Positions 43,220 through 52,395 of a stretch of DNA of 64,000 nucleotides are shown here, piece after piece (position 1 is the first letter of the stretch; each line of letters begins with the position of its first letter). This DNA comes from Desulfobacteraceae bacterium (lineage in GTDB: Bacteria; Desulfobacterota; Desulfobacteria; Desulfobacterales; JACKCP01). The notes beneath the pieces are model-generated. The model was given only the letters and a program-made list of their open reading frames with translations, made no database searches and had not been told where the DNA came from. The stretch spans positions 1 to 64,000 of the forward strand of contig JACKCP010000005.1 in assembly GCA_020633955.1 (NCBI GenBank), given 5' to 3'. The translations under genes were made by a program, and so were the position numbers.

Positions 43220-44233
43220 TTAACTGAAATTTTTCTTTTTTTTATTTAATGAAGCTGTTTCAAGCATAAGCAATGCCTCTTCAGGATAAGGGGAAATTTC
43301 AAGATATCGGTCTTGAACAGCTCTGTTAACAATTTCAAGACCTTTTTGGGTTCGTATGATTAGAGTGTTGAAGGCGCTGTCTGTTTCGCAGTCTCCAACT
43401 GAAATATCTGAATATTCTCCTGTAAGGTCAGTGCATGAGCTGCAGCTTTTTCTTATGAACTGTTTAATTTCATCAAGTTTGTTTTCCTGGCTGGACTTGT
43501 CGCTGAACTTAAAGATGATTTTTTTTTCTTTTCCAGGGGGAATGAGGCAATTATTCAGTTCTTTTTTTCCAGTATTTTTTTTCAGATAATTTGAGTATTC
43601 ATCAGGATAGAGTCCCCAGGTACAAAAAAGGCTTATTTTAATTTCCGGTAAAACCGGTCTTAGAAATTTTTCATCAAGAGTATTCATTTTTGCAATGGAA
43701 AGGATCTGGCAGGGTAGACCTGTAAGCGAATAACCCTTTTCTTTAGATAAATTTACCATGCTTAAGACAGGAGCGGTGGAATGAATTGTTTTACCTGAAT
43801 TGATAACCTGATCTTCATTTTCTGCAAAGAAAGGCTTTGGTTTTAAATTTTTATCTATTCTTGTTGTGAGTATTTTTTGTGAGGTCTGGGATTTTAAAAT
43901 AAAGCAGTTTAGGGCTGTTACTGTTTTTTTTTGTGTGAAAAGGGATTTAAACCTTTTGCCTGCCCTTGACTTGTAAATACCGATTATGCTGCCAAGAGGG
44001 GAAAAATCCATTGTATTTAAATTTTTTTTTTGAAGGTCTTGATGATCTGTTTTTGTCATGGGGCAGACAAGGTCGCATCTTCCTATAGGTTCAGTGCATT
44101 GAAAAATATCTACAGGTGAGTTTTTACCAAACTTTCTGTAAGGGCAGATGTTGGTACATGCGCCGCAGCCTGAGCAGTCATGATTCATAATTACATCTTT
44201 TGATGATAAATATTTTCCGGTAGTTGTGTTCAT
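43220..44233 (-). CDS. FrhB-like flavin/Fe-S electron-transfer protein
   Basis: A 337-residue protein of the F420-hydrogenase/dehydrogenase beta-subunit family. The N-terminus has ferredoxin-like cysteines (CSGCGACTNICP, then CDLVCP). The central FrhB region includes KGYSLTGLPCQILSI, and the C-terminal region SCSSCTDLTGEYSDISVGD is characteristic. Family members bind FAD and 4Fe-4S clusters and move electrons between ferredoxin and partners such as heterodisulfide reductases. It is the first gene of the operon with iorA and iorB, so I infer that it re-oxidises the ferredoxin from IorAB. F420 use itself is not shown by the sequence. Confidence 0.88.
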   Translation of the reverse strand: MNTTTGKYLSSKDVIMNHDCSGCGACTNICPYRKFGKNSPVDIFQCTEPIGRCDLVCPMTKTDHQDLQKKNLNTMDFSPLGSIIGIYKSRAGKRFKSLFTQKKTVTALNCFILKSQTSQKILTTRIDKNLKPKPFFAENEDQVINSGKTIHSTAPVLSMVNLSKEKGYSLTGLPCQILSIAKMNTLDEKFLRPVLPEIKISLFCTWGLYPDEYSNYLKKNTGKKELNNCLIPPGKEKKIIFKFSDKSSQENKLDEIKQFIRKSCSSCTDLTGEYSDISVGDCETDSAFNTLIIRTQKGLEIVNRAVQDRYLEISPYPEEALLMLETASLNKKKKNFS

Positions 44234-44365
44234 TTTATAAACCCTGTTTGTTAGTGGGATGTTTGTTTGTAACTTTATATTTAAATAAATTTAAAATCAA
44301 TAGTGCAAAAAATAATGCATAATTCAGGAATTGGTTCAGAGCTGGAAATTTCTGATAATATGGAA

Positions 44366-44450
44366 GTATCTGTTGAGCTGGAAACTGAGAAAAAGCACTT
44401 TTGGCTACGGCTGCTGTATTTTTTCTGAGCCGGTTTCAGGAGATATTACA
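44366..44450 (-). repeat. R1 element, partial inverted copy
   Basis: It reads GTATCTGTTGAGCTGG, CTGAGAAAAAGC and TGCTGTATTTTTTCTGAGCC, then GTTTCAGGAGAT. This matches the right half of the 61532 copy in reverse complement; the second half is missing or decayed. It lies in the gap upstream of the FrhB-like gene and downstream of the histidine kinase; 44234-44365 holds nothing else. Confidence 0.65.
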
Positions 44451-44485
44451 GTAAAATGTTAAAAAACAGTTTCAGTTGCTGGTAT

Positions 44486-46051
44486 TTATTCTTTGGGAAA
44501 AGGGAAGGTTATAAAAAAACATGCGCCTTTGCTTTTTTCATGAGTTAAAGATTCAATGGAACCAGAAAGCTTTTGTGTAACAAGGTTGTAAACTATATAC
44601 ATTCCAAGTCCTGAGCCCCCGTTTTTTTTGGTTGTTGTAAAAAAAGGCTCAAATATTTTTTTATGGTAATTTTCGTCAATTCCTTTTCCATTATCCATAT
44701 AGTAAATAGATATGTCCTGGTCATCTGTTTTGATATCAATTGTAATTTCTTTCTGAGGCTGAGCAGGTTCAAATCCGTGAACAATCGAGTTTATTATAAG
44801 GTTTGAAAAAATCTGGTAGAAAATTCCAGGATCATGGAAAATAAACAAATCCTTTCTGCATGAGATATGTATCTTGAGATCAAGCCCTTTAAACTTTGGT
44901 TTAAGGCTGATAAGAGTGTCATCTATGTGCTTTTTCAACTCAAAGATCCTCATTGATGAATAGGACTGATCAACTGCTATCTGCTTAAAGCTTGATACAA
45001 GCTTGGATGCTCTTTCAAGGTTTTTTAGAATAATGTCAACTGCTTCATCTGCATTTGAAATAAATGAATCAATTTCGTCTCCAGTAATCTGGCCAAGCAA
45101 TATCTTTTTTTTAAGTGTCTGTAATTTGCCAAACAGATATGAAGCTGCTGTTACACTGTTTCCAACGGGTGTGTTGATTTCGTGCGAAACTCCGGCTACA
45201 AGACTTCCAAGTGACGCCATTTTTTCTGACTCAACCAGCTTATCCTTTGCATTTTCAAGCTGACTTAAAGATTCTGTAAGTCTGTCATTTGCATTCTGAA
45301 GGTCATAGGTTCTGTCCATTACTCTTTTTTCAAGCTGTGAATTAAGATCAGAATATTCACTAAGGATCATATTGATTACAGCGACAAGATTACCCATCTC
45401 ATCATTTTCATGGCCTTTGGGAAGCTCTAGTGAGTGGCCTTCAGGTGATGTAGGATTAACTTTGGATATATTTTCAGACAATTTCAGTATTGGCTTGGTG
45501 AGTGATCTGTAGAATATAAAAGCTATCAGTATCGCAAGAAAAATGTGCTGGACTATATTTGAAATGGCAATGAATTTTGCTCTTGTCTCAAACTCACCGT
45601 AAACAGCGGAATAGTCAGTCTGGATTTCAAGCCTTCCAACTGAAACTGGATAAGAGTTGTCAGGTATATAAGAAAGATCAAAATTGTAATTTTCTGTTTG
45701 ATTATTGAAAAATAAGTTAAAAACAGAACTTTTTGATTTGTTTTCACTTGTTTCAGTATAAAGTGTTATTCCAAAATTATCTGTTAAAGAAGCATTTCTG
45801 ATTGGAGGAAATTTTATAAATCCTTTAATAAGTTTTTCAGCCTGAACCTTGTCAAGGTGATAAAGGGACTGAGCCGCTGATTCTTTTGTTATTGTTACAA
45901 GCCTGTTAATATCAGATGTAATTTTTTTTCTTGTCAGGGAAATATCGTAAAATATTTGGAAAGAGCTCAAGACAGCACCTGTCATAAAAATAACAGATAT
46001 TGTTATAATAGTATGCTTAAAGGTCAATTTTTGAAAAAATTTATTAAACAT
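44486..46051 (-). CDS. Membrane sensor histidine kinase with HAMP
   Basis: A 521-residue kinase. A membrane helix (about 14-34) and a 125-residue periplasmic region are followed by a second helix (about 161-183) and a HAMP domain (184-240). A coiled coil leads to the H-box GVSHEINTP with His290. The ATPase shows NLIINSIVHGF, DNGKGID and SGLGMYIVYNL. No receiver is attached. It starts 13 nt downstream of a periplasmic solute-binding protein gene, so the binding protein probably presents ligand to this sensor. No response regulator is adjacent, so the output partner is unlinked. Confidence 0.9.
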   Translation of the reverse strand: MFNKFFQKLTFKHTIITISVIFMTGAVLSSFQIFYDISLTRKKITSDINRLVTITKESAAQSLYHLDKVQAEKLIKGFIKFPPIRNASLTDNFGITLYTETSENKSKSSVFNLFFNNQTENYNFDLSYIPDNSYPVSVGRLEIQTDYSAVYGEFETRAKFIAISNIVQHIFLAILIAFIFYRSLTKPILKLSENISKVNPTSPEGHSLELPKGHENDEMGNLVAVINMILSEYSDLNSQLEKRVMDRTYDLQNANDRLTESLSQLENAKDKLVESEKMASLGSLVAGVSHEINTPVGNSVTAASYLFGKLQTLKKKILLGQITGDEIDSFISNADEAVDIILKNLERASKLVSSFKQIAVDQSYSSMRIFELKKHIDDTLISLKPKFKGLDLKIHISCRKDLFIFHDPGIFYQIFSNLIINSIVHGFEPAQPQKEITIDIKTDDQDISIYYMDNGKGIDENYHKKIFEPFFTTTKKNGGSGLGMYIVYNLVTQKLSGSIESLTHEKSKGACFFITFPFPKE

Positions 46052-46064
46052 TTTTTATCCTGGT

Positions 46065-46820
46065 TTAATTATTTGTTTTTTGATAAAAATTTTCGATTTC
46101 TCCGGTTTCCTTCAATTCTATAATAATTCTGTTGATTTCTTCTCTTTTGTTGAAAAGTTCGGAATATTTTGAAATTCCAATGGAATATTGCCACTCATAT
46201 AAAGGTTTTTCAGCTATGGCTAAAGCCTTTTTGAATTCCGGATTTTTATCTAAAATATTATTAAGAGCTGAAAAATCGCAGATAACAAGATCAATTCGTC
46301 CCATAACAAGTTTCTTTAAATTGGATAAAAGATTCTGGGACTCAATTGTGTTAAGTGATAAGTTTTCTTTTGCGGAGGTAAAATTCCCGTAATTATAACC
46401 AAGAATTGTTCCAATTGAGAAATTTTTTAGATCATTGAATGACTTCCATTGAAAATCAGGGTTATTTATCTTATTGAAACATATTATTTCTTTTCCCGTG
46501 AAAACAGGTTCAGTAAAGAAAATAAATTCTGAATTTTCTTCAGATGGCTGAATCATAAGGATTCCGTCAGCCTGACCGTATTGAATCATCCTGATAACTC
46601 TTTTCCAAGGATGAAGATGAATGGTTACTTTTATATCTGCCTTTTCAAAGATATGGTATGCAAAGTCAACGGCAATTCCTCCTTCAGCAGGGCCGTATGA
46701 TTCAGATGTCCATGGCGGCCAGGGATCACCAAGAATTAAAAAATCTGCCCCGGCCTTTTGGAAAGGATATAAAAGCAGAATCAATAATATATAGAAAAAG
46801 AAAAATTTTTTTATAGTCAA
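46065..46820 (-). CDS. Periplasmic solute-binding protein (SBP family 3)
   Basis: A 251-residue amino-acid-type binding protein. A signal peptide (1-25) ends at KAGA. The family fold is recognisable in IAVDFAYHIFEKADIKV, the hinge strands FSIGTILGYNYG, and ALAIAEKPLYEWQYSIGI. No ABC permease or ATPase is near; instead a histidine kinase follows after 13 nt, so it may act as an exported sensor subunit rather than in uptake. The ligand is unknown. Confidence 0.88.
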   Translation of the reverse strand: MTIKKFFFFYILLILLLYPFQKAGADFLILGDPWPPWTSESYGPAEGGIAVDFAYHIFEKADIKVTIHLHPWKRVIRMIQYGQADGILMIQPSEENSEFIFFTEPVFTGKEIICFNKINNPDFQWKSFNDLKNFSIGTILGYNYGNFTSAKENLSLNTIESQNLLSNLKKLVMGRIDLVICDFSALNNILDKNPEFKKALAIAEKPLYEWQYSIGISKYSELFNKREEINRIIIELKETGEIENFYQKTNN

Positions 46821-46910
46821 AATACTCTAATCCGCTCAGGCCTGGATGAATTAGTCTGTTGAAAAAAGATAAAATTGGCCTGGTTCTTTTTTGGCAGTTT
46901 TTTCCATCTT

Positions 46911-48971
46911 TTATTTAAAATGGTTCTCCAAATGTAATTTTAAAAGCTTTTCACAAGCTTCAGGATTTATCAGGTCAGCAGTTCCATCATTGTCAGTGTC
47001 AATCAAGAGCCATCTTTTTTCATTAACTTTATCATATATAAAGAATGCTGATATTTTTTTAATAAAATAGTCTTTGTCATAATTGTCAAGTACGATTTGT
47101 CCGGAAATCTCAAAAGCGTTTCTGTAAAAATTAAAATCAGCATATTTAAGGAAAATATTTATGGTGAAGGAGTTTTTTAATTCCTGGTTTTTGAGCATTT
47201 GCACATATGTTTCAGCAGTTTCAAGATATTCAAGTGTTTTTTGTCTGTCATCAAGATAATTTGATAACTCTGCCATTAAAAACATACAGTCAATTTTTAC
47301 CTCAAATAACCTCCCCTTATTACCAGGGATAGAAATGTTTTCTATTAGTTTTTCTGAATAGCTAAAGAGTTCTTGTCTGGTTATACAGTTAAAATTGCTG
47401 CTTCCAATTGTTTTTGTAACCAGCTGGATATTTTTTATTGCTTCTACAGTGTCCTGCTCGTTAATTGAAAATAATTCCAGAAATGATTTCTTGCATAATT
47501 CTATACTTTTTTGGCTGTTTACCTTTAAAATAGATCTGGCTAGTTTCATGAAAAGTTGAGGTCTTTCTTCCCCGGATAAAATTGAAATCTTATCGGTTAT
47601 TTGAAGCAGGAACATGTCTCCCTTTGTTTTGTCTGTAAAATAAAAATTAACTAAAACCGGAATATATAAATTCTTTAATAAATCAGCTGTGATTTTTTGT
47701 TTTTCATAGAGTGGGATAAATTTACTGATTTTATCTATTGCGGCATTGTTTTTATGCTTTTCAACATATGACAAATCTGAATAAAGTTTTAATTTTGTCT
47801 TTTTGTTATCAATGTTTTGGCTGATCCATTGCACAGCATAGTCAGTTCCTTTTTTGCTGTTGATTAAAAGAGCAATATTTTTAAAGCATCTGTATTTGTG
47901 GAAGCCTCCACGTTTATTGTATTCTCTCAACTGAAACTGATGATAAAGAATAGTCTGTCTTTTTGCTTTGTAATCATTTTTTATATAATATGGAAAAATT
48001 TCCGGAATAAGAGATATAAAATATAAAGCTTCATTCTCGTATCCTTCTTTGAAAAGTAATTTGACAAAGCCTGGGATATAAAGTTCAAAACTTTTTCCCT
48101 GGTGGGGATTTTCCTGGGAATTTTTCCATATATTTACAAGTTCAAGGTAAATTGGGTAAATTTCTTCGGATTTATCTATACCTGAATATATTTCTGCAAG
48201 CTGAATAAGGGAAAGTGCCCTTTGTCTTTGTGGATTAAAAAAAGCAGATCTTTTTTCCTCAAACTGATATGGGCTGAAGTCTGGTTCTGGAATTTTAATT
48301 ATATTATCCGGCTTCATCTGCCAGGCAATTGCCTCTGCAAAAAAAAGAATTTCACTGGAAAATTTTTTGTTTTTTCTAAAAGATGATATTATGTATTTTT
48401 TTACAGGAATTATCAGAGGTCTTAATTCATAATGTCTGTAAAAATTTTTTTTAGACTTTTCAATAAGATCAAGGCAGATTTTTTCAAAGAAAACATAATT
48501 ATCAGCTTTAAGTGATGCAGTGAGCAGCTGATTAATAAGAACGGCAGTTTGAAAATCAATTGACTGTTCTTTGTCGAGCAATGAATCAAGTTCATTTTGG
48601 GCAAGAATTAGAAATTTTTCTGAGAGATCAGGTCTTTCTAAGGTTGTATATTTGTTTGCTCCCTGAATGAATCCGTTTATTTTCAGTTTTTTATTTTTTG
48701 TTTTTTTTATTATTTCAATATTTTTATCAAATGGCTCTGTCTTCAGGCTGAGAATAATTTTAAAAAATTGATATGACTCATATTCTCTAAGTTCAGGGAA
48801 CTTTTCAATTATTATATCCGCATAGTAGTATTGAGTTTCACTTGAAGATATATATTCATCGTAAAGCTGTCTGTTTCTCTCAAATGAAGGATTCAGATGG
48901 GAGCATCCTGCAATTGAGAAAATAATTAATGATAAAATAACGTTTTTTAAAATATTTTGATATTTATTCAT
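46911..48971 (-). CDS. Large helical (TPR-like) lipoprotein, unknown
   Basis: A 686-residue lipoprotein with the lipobox IAGC near residue 22. The mature part is almost entirely alpha-helical with repeated pairs of short helices, as in TPR or Sel1-like superhelices, though no repeat is canonical. A short C-terminal segment (RWLLIDTDNDGTADLINPEAC) contains a Ca-binding-type DxDxDG loop. I chose the ATG at 48971. The longer reading to 49046 would overlap mrp and run through its terminator hairpin. No partner gene gives a clue, so its function is open. Confidence 0.75.
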   Translation of the reverse strand: MNKYQNILKNVILSLIIFSIAGCSHLNPSFERNRQLYDEYISSSETQYYYADIIIEKFPELREYESYQFFKIILSLKTEPFDKNIEIIKKTKNKKLKINGFIQGANKYTTLERPDLSEKFLILAQNELDSLLDKEQSIDFQTAVLINQLLTASLKADNYVFFEKICLDLIEKSKKNFYRHYELRPLIIPVKKYIISSFRKNKKFSSEILFFAEAIAWQMKPDNIIKIPEPDFSPYQFEEKRSAFFNPQRQRALSLIQLAEIYSGIDKSEEIYPIYLELVNIWKNSQENPHQGKSFELYIPGFVKLLFKEGYENEALYFISLIPEIFPYYIKNDYKAKRQTILYHQFQLREYNKRGGFHKYRCFKNIALLINSKKGTDYAVQWISQNIDNKKTKLKLYSDLSYVEKHKNNAAIDKISKFIPLYEKQKITADLLKNLYIPVLVNFYFTDKTKGDMFLLQITDKISILSGEERPQLFMKLARSILKVNSQKSIELCKKSFLELFSINEQDTVEAIKNIQLVTKTIGSSNFNCITRQELFSYSEKLIENISIPGNKGRLFEVKIDCMFLMAELSNYLDDRQKTLEYLETAETYVQMLKNQELKNSFTINIFLKYADFNFYRNAFEISGQIVLDNYDKDYFIKKISAFFIYDKVNEKRWLLIDTDNDGTADLINPEACEKLLKLHLENHFK

Positions 48972-48977
48972 AAATAA

Positions 48978-49003
48978 AAAAGAGTGCTTGAAAAGCACTC
49001 TTA
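48978..49003 (-). terminator. Intrinsic terminator of mrp
   Basis: AAGAGTGCTT pairs perfectly with AAGCACTCTT around a short loop, and on the minus strand it is followed by a T-rich run. It lies directly after the mrp stop and 7 nt before the start of the large lipoprotein gene, whose expression must rely on read-through or an internal promoter. Confidence 0.85.
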
Positions 49004-49008
49004 AAATT

Positions 49009-49851
49009 TTAAAGGTTGGACAATATTTCTGCTGTACAGGCTTCAAGGGCCTTGGTGTAGTCGTTTGTCTTATCCTTTGTTATTACAGGTGTGCCGTTGT
49101 CGCCTGAGTTAACAACTTCAATATTATATGGAAGACTTCCAAGAAATCTTATTCCCATTTCAAAAGCTGTCTTTTTTCCACCGCCTTTTTTGAAAATTGC
49201 TATTTCTTCATTGCAGTTAGGACATTTGAAGGGACCCATGTTTTCAACAAGTCCAAGTATTTCCATATTAACTGTTTTACAGAAGTTAATGGATTTTCTT
49301 ACATCTGCAAGTGCAACATCCTGCGGAGTTGTTACAACAACAGCCTTTGAATCAGGAACAGTCTGGATTATAGTCAGGGGTTCGTCTCCTGTACCCGGAG
49401 GGGCATCCATGATAAGAAAGTCAAGTTCTCCCCAGTCAACTGTTGTGATAAACTGCTGGATCATTCCTGATTTTGCAGGGCCTCTCCATATAACAGCCTG
49501 GTCTGCTTCTCTCATAAATGACTGCATGGATACAATTTTCAGGTTGTCTCCATATGTAGCAGGTTTGGCCAGCTGTTTTTCAGCATCAACTTCCAAAAGA
49601 CCTTTTAGTCCCATGATTTTTGCAATACTTGGTCCATGAACATCAATGTCCATAAGACCTACCTTAAAACCCTTGTCGGCAAGAACAATAGCAAGGTTTG
49701 CTGCAACAGAACTTTTTCCAACCCCCCCTTTACCGCTCATAACCAGGAGTTTGTTTTTTATTTTTCCAAGAATCTGCTCCATCTGCTTTTTTTTCTGTTC
49801 TTTTTTTTCTTCCTTGTTTTCAGGCATTTTAGAATGAATTTGATTTGCCAT
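49009..49851 (-). CDS. Mrp/NBP35-family iron-sulfur carrier ATPase
   Basis: A 280-residue P-loop protein of the Mrp/ApbC/NBP35 family. The deviant Walker A is GKGGVGKSS at 40-48, switch region DIDVHGPS follows, and DAPPGTGDEPL and TTPQDVALADV are family motifs. CPNCNEEIAIF carries the CxxC used to bridge a 4Fe-4S cluster in a dimer. A charged Lys/Glu-rich leader (about 10-28) precedes the domain, which is common in deltaproteobacterial members. It delivers Fe-S clusters to apo-proteins. It ends in a strong hairpin before the next gene. Confidence 0.94.
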   Translation of the reverse strand: MANQIHSKMPENKEEKKEQKKKQMEQILGKIKNKLLVMSGKGGVGKSSVAANLAIVLADKGFKVGLMDIDVHGPSIAKIMGLKGLLEVDAEKQLAKPATYGDNLKIVSMQSFMREADQAVIWRGPAKSGMIQQFITTVDWGELDFLIMDAPPGTGDEPLTIIQTVPDSKAVVVTTPQDVALADVRKSINFCKTVNMEILGLVENMGPFKCPNCNEEIAIFKKGGGKKTAFEMGIRFLGSLPYNIEVVNSGDNGTPVITKDKTNDYTKALEACTAEILSNL

Positions 49852-49885
49852 TACTCCTCCATAAACTAATCATAAAATTTTAGGA

Positions 49886-49905
49886 CGGCTTAAAATTTTA
49901 AGCCG
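49886..49905 (-). terminator. Palindrome after the LolB-like gene
   Basis: CGGCTTAAAATTTTAAGCCG is a perfect 20-bp palindrome located 25 nt past the LolB-like gene stop and upstream of mrp. On the minus strand an AT-rich stretch follows. A terminator for the rpoH-TPR-LolB group is likely, though a dimer operator for mrp is possible. Confidence 0.5.
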
Positions 49906-49930
49906 AACAAATATTAATAGGAAAATGAAT

Positions 49931-50638
49931 TTATCTAGTCAATATAAATATATTTTTATGGGGTTCATTTTTTAAGGGTGAAAAAGAGCTTGAAGAAAAT
50001 AAAAGTTTATTCCCTGTTTTTTCAGAGACTAATAAAAAATTACCGTTATTTTCAAGATTTATTAAAAATTTGTCTTCTTCAGTTGAAATCTCAGATAAAA
50101 TACCATTAGATTTATGTATGTTTATTGATTGTTTTTTATTTTCAGAAGAAAGAAAAAGAGTTTCTGAACTTGAATCAGAGTTTAAAATTGCATTGCTGTA
50201 TTCAATTAAGGGTATTTTTCTGCATAAAAGAGAAGCTATTATTTCTGAGTCAGGAGAAACTCCTGTTATTTTTTTTAATATTTTTTTGTAATTGGAAAAA
50301 GATTTTGGCTTAGAGCCGTTGTTTTGTCTCAGATATAGTTTACTTCCGTCATATGAAAGGCTGAGGGCAGGAAGACCTGCAGGAGAAAGAATTTCAAGTC
50401 TTATTTTTTTTCGGGAATCTGATGCAAAGGCAATTTTGAATTTATGAACTCTGCCATTGTTTTCTACAGTTATCTGGCCTGTACCGTTTGATGGGCCTTT
50501 TGAAGAGTTTATATCAATTATTTTCTGTAAGAAGATATTTGCATTTTCACTGATAAACTCTTTTTTTATCTGCTTTGAAGCACAGGAACATAATAATAAA
50601 ATCAACAAAAAAAATAGGGTTTTTTTAAAAAAAATCAT
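49931..50638 (-). CDS. Outer-membrane lipoprotein, LolB-like
   Basis: A 235-residue lipoprotein with a lipobox ending at Cys17-18 (LLLCSC). The mature part has a LolB-like pattern: KFKIAFASDSRKKIRLEILSP, a turn at GLPALSLSYDG, and the loop SKLYLRQNN. LolB receives lipoproteins from LolA at the outer membrane. Alternatively it belongs to DUF4292. It overlaps the TPR gene by 4 nt, so it is co-translated with it. Confidence 0.65.
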   Translation of the reverse strand: MIFFKKTLFFLLILLLCSCASKQIKKEFISENANIFLQKIIDINSSKGPSNGTGQITVENNGRVHKFKIAFASDSRKKIRLEILSPAGLPALSLSYDGSKLYLRQNNGSKPKSFSNYKKILKKITGVSPDSEIIASLLCRKIPLIEYSNAILNSDSSSETLFLSSENKKQSINIHKSNGILSEISTEEDKFLINLENNGNFLLVSEKTGNKLLFSSSSFSPLKNEPHKNIFILTR

Positions 50639-52395
50639 TGTTTTTCAAGTTCGAGGAATTTTTTTTTAACATCAGCGTTATCAGGATTGGCATCAAGAAC
50701 TTTTTTGTATGTTTCTGCTGCTTTTTCTTCTCTTCCTGTTTTTAAATAGAGATCTCCGAGATGCTCGAGTATTACAGGATCATTTTTTACAATTTCGGCA
50801 GCTTTCTCAAGATAAAATTCCGCTTTTTCATAATCGCCCATTTTGAAATATACCCAGCCAAGACTGTCTGTGATATATCCGTCATTTTTTCTTGCCAAAA
50901 GTGCCTTTTCAATCATTTCTTTTGCTGTTTCAAGATTGATGCCCATTTCTGCGTATGTATAACCAAGATAGTTGAGAGCATCAGGATTTTCAGGTGAAAG
51001 CTCAAGAGCCTGCTTCATATGCTCAATTGCCTTTTCTCTTTTGCCGGCCTTGTCGCTTATTACTCCCAGTCTGTAATGGAAAGACCACTTTTTATCAGAT
51101 TCAATGGATGCACCTTGTAAATATATAATCTCTGCGTTTTTGTAGTCTTGTTTTTCTTCATAAAGATTTCCAAGGGTTGAAATGAGAATAAGATCCCCGG
51201 GCTTTTGCTCAAGATTTTTTTTGATAAGTGAAACAGCTTCCTTTGGCCTTCCGCTTTCGTTAAGTGTTAATGCTGCCGCAGCTAAAGAATTTGAATGAAG
51301 TTCTGAATTTTCAGGAACGAGCATGTAGGTTTCAATTGCTTTGTTATTTTTGTGTGCTTTGCTGTAGATATTTCCAAGAATCATGAAAACCATGTCGTCG
51401 CCGGTTGCCTGGAAGATTCTTATTGCCGTGAAATCTGCTTTATCTGAAGCATTGTTGATTACATAGAAATTTAAAAGAGCTGCAATTCTTTGTTTGTCGT
51501 CAGCCCAGTCCTCTGCTGCAGTTCTGAATGTTTCATCTGATTTTTCATAGTCACCGTTTTGGTAATAAAAATATGAAAGTTCTATAAGCGGAGTAGAGTC
51601 GTTTGGTTTCAGTTCAATTATTTCATTGAAAAGATCAATTATTTCTTTTTTATGTTCCTGGCTGTTTTCAAGGTTTTTTATTGTTTCAATAAGACTTAGT
51701 TTGGGTTCGATTCTGTATGGTTCTTCCTTGGCTGCCCTGTAAAGAGTTTTTCTTGCTTCATTAAATTTTTTCTCGAGGAGGTATGCCTCTCCAAGGTAAA
51801 AATAAAGGAAGTAATTGTGTTTTGACTTCTTTTCAGCCTTTTCAAAAGTTTCAATCAGCTCAGATCTGTTATTGAGTTTTTCATAAAGAAATGCCAGTGC
51901 TATTGGAGCTTTTTTATTTTCCGGTTCAAGTTCAAGTATTTTTTTATAAATTTCAATTATTTGAGCTGGATCTTTATTTTCAAGTGCAAGCAGTCCTGCA
52001 AAAAGTGCTAGAATTTCAGGGTCTTCAGGATTTTTATCAATTAAATCTGTAATAAGCTCTTGTGCTGCTTCAGTTTTTTTATAGATCAATAATTTTGCTG
52101 CAAGCTGTTTTTTGAGATATTTTGATTCAGGGTCCTTCTGCTGTGCCTTGATGAGGTATTCAAAAGATTTCTGGTTATTTTTTTTGAAGGCCTCTATTTC
52201 AGAGACAATAAAATTAAAATATGAATTTCCCTCAGGTATTATTTCTTGCTGAGTGTCTGCAGCAGTTGTGCATACAGATGGTTTCGAATTATTTGCCGTG
52301 AAAAGTGAACAGCTGGAAATCAAAAAAAATACGGCAGATAAAACTAATATCTTATCTGACCTGAGGCAAAATCCAAATATTTTTTTAATCATCAT
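50635..52395 (-). CDS. TPR-repeat lipoprotein
   Basis: A protein of about 586 residues with a lipobox (ISSCSLF) and about fifteen TPR-like 34-residue repeats (for example PEDPEILALFAGLLALENKDP, PDALNYLGYTYAEMGI). Such proteins scaffold complexes at the outer membrane. Start: ATGATG inside the end of rpoH gives 52395 or 52392; the longer TTG reading to 52419 would run further into rpoH. The stop overlaps the LolB-like gene by 4 nt, so the three form an operon with rpoH in front. Confidence 0.88.
   Translation of the reverse strand: MMIKKIFGFCLRSDKILVLSAVFFLISSCSLFTANNSKPSVCTTAADTQQEIIPEGNSYFNFIVSEIEAFKKNNQKSFEYLIKAQQKDPESKYLKKQLAAKLLIYKKTEAAQELITDLIDKNPEDPEILALFAGLLALENKDPAQIIEIYKKILELEPENKKAPIALAFLYEKLNNRSELIETFEKAEKKSKHNYFLYFYLGEAYLLEKKFNEARKTLYRAAKEEPYRIEPKLSLIETIKNLENSQEHKKEIIDLFNEIIELKPNDSTPLIELSYFYYQNGDYEKSDETFRTAAEDWADDKQRIAALLNFYVINNASDKADFTAIRIFQATGDDMVFMILGNIYSKAHKNNKAIETYMLVPENSELHSNSLAAAALTLNESGRPKEAVSLIKKNLEQKPGDLILISTLGNLYEEKQDYKNAEIIYLQGASIESDKKWSFHYRLGVISDKAGKREKAIEHMKQALELSPENPDALNYLGYTYAEMGINLETAKEMIEKALLARKNDGYITDSLGWVYFKMGDYEKAEFYLEKAAEIVKNDPVILEHLGDLYLKTGREEKAAETYKKVLDANPDNADVKKKFLELEKQ

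Noticed and set aside
44366..44450. Possible terminator of the FrhB-iorAB operon
   Set aside because: It lies upstream of that operon, not downstream, and it matches R1 by sequence.
49091..49639. 182-residue frame antisense to mrp
   Set aside because: It is an antisense frame of a strongly conserved ATPase and has a composition typical of such shadows.
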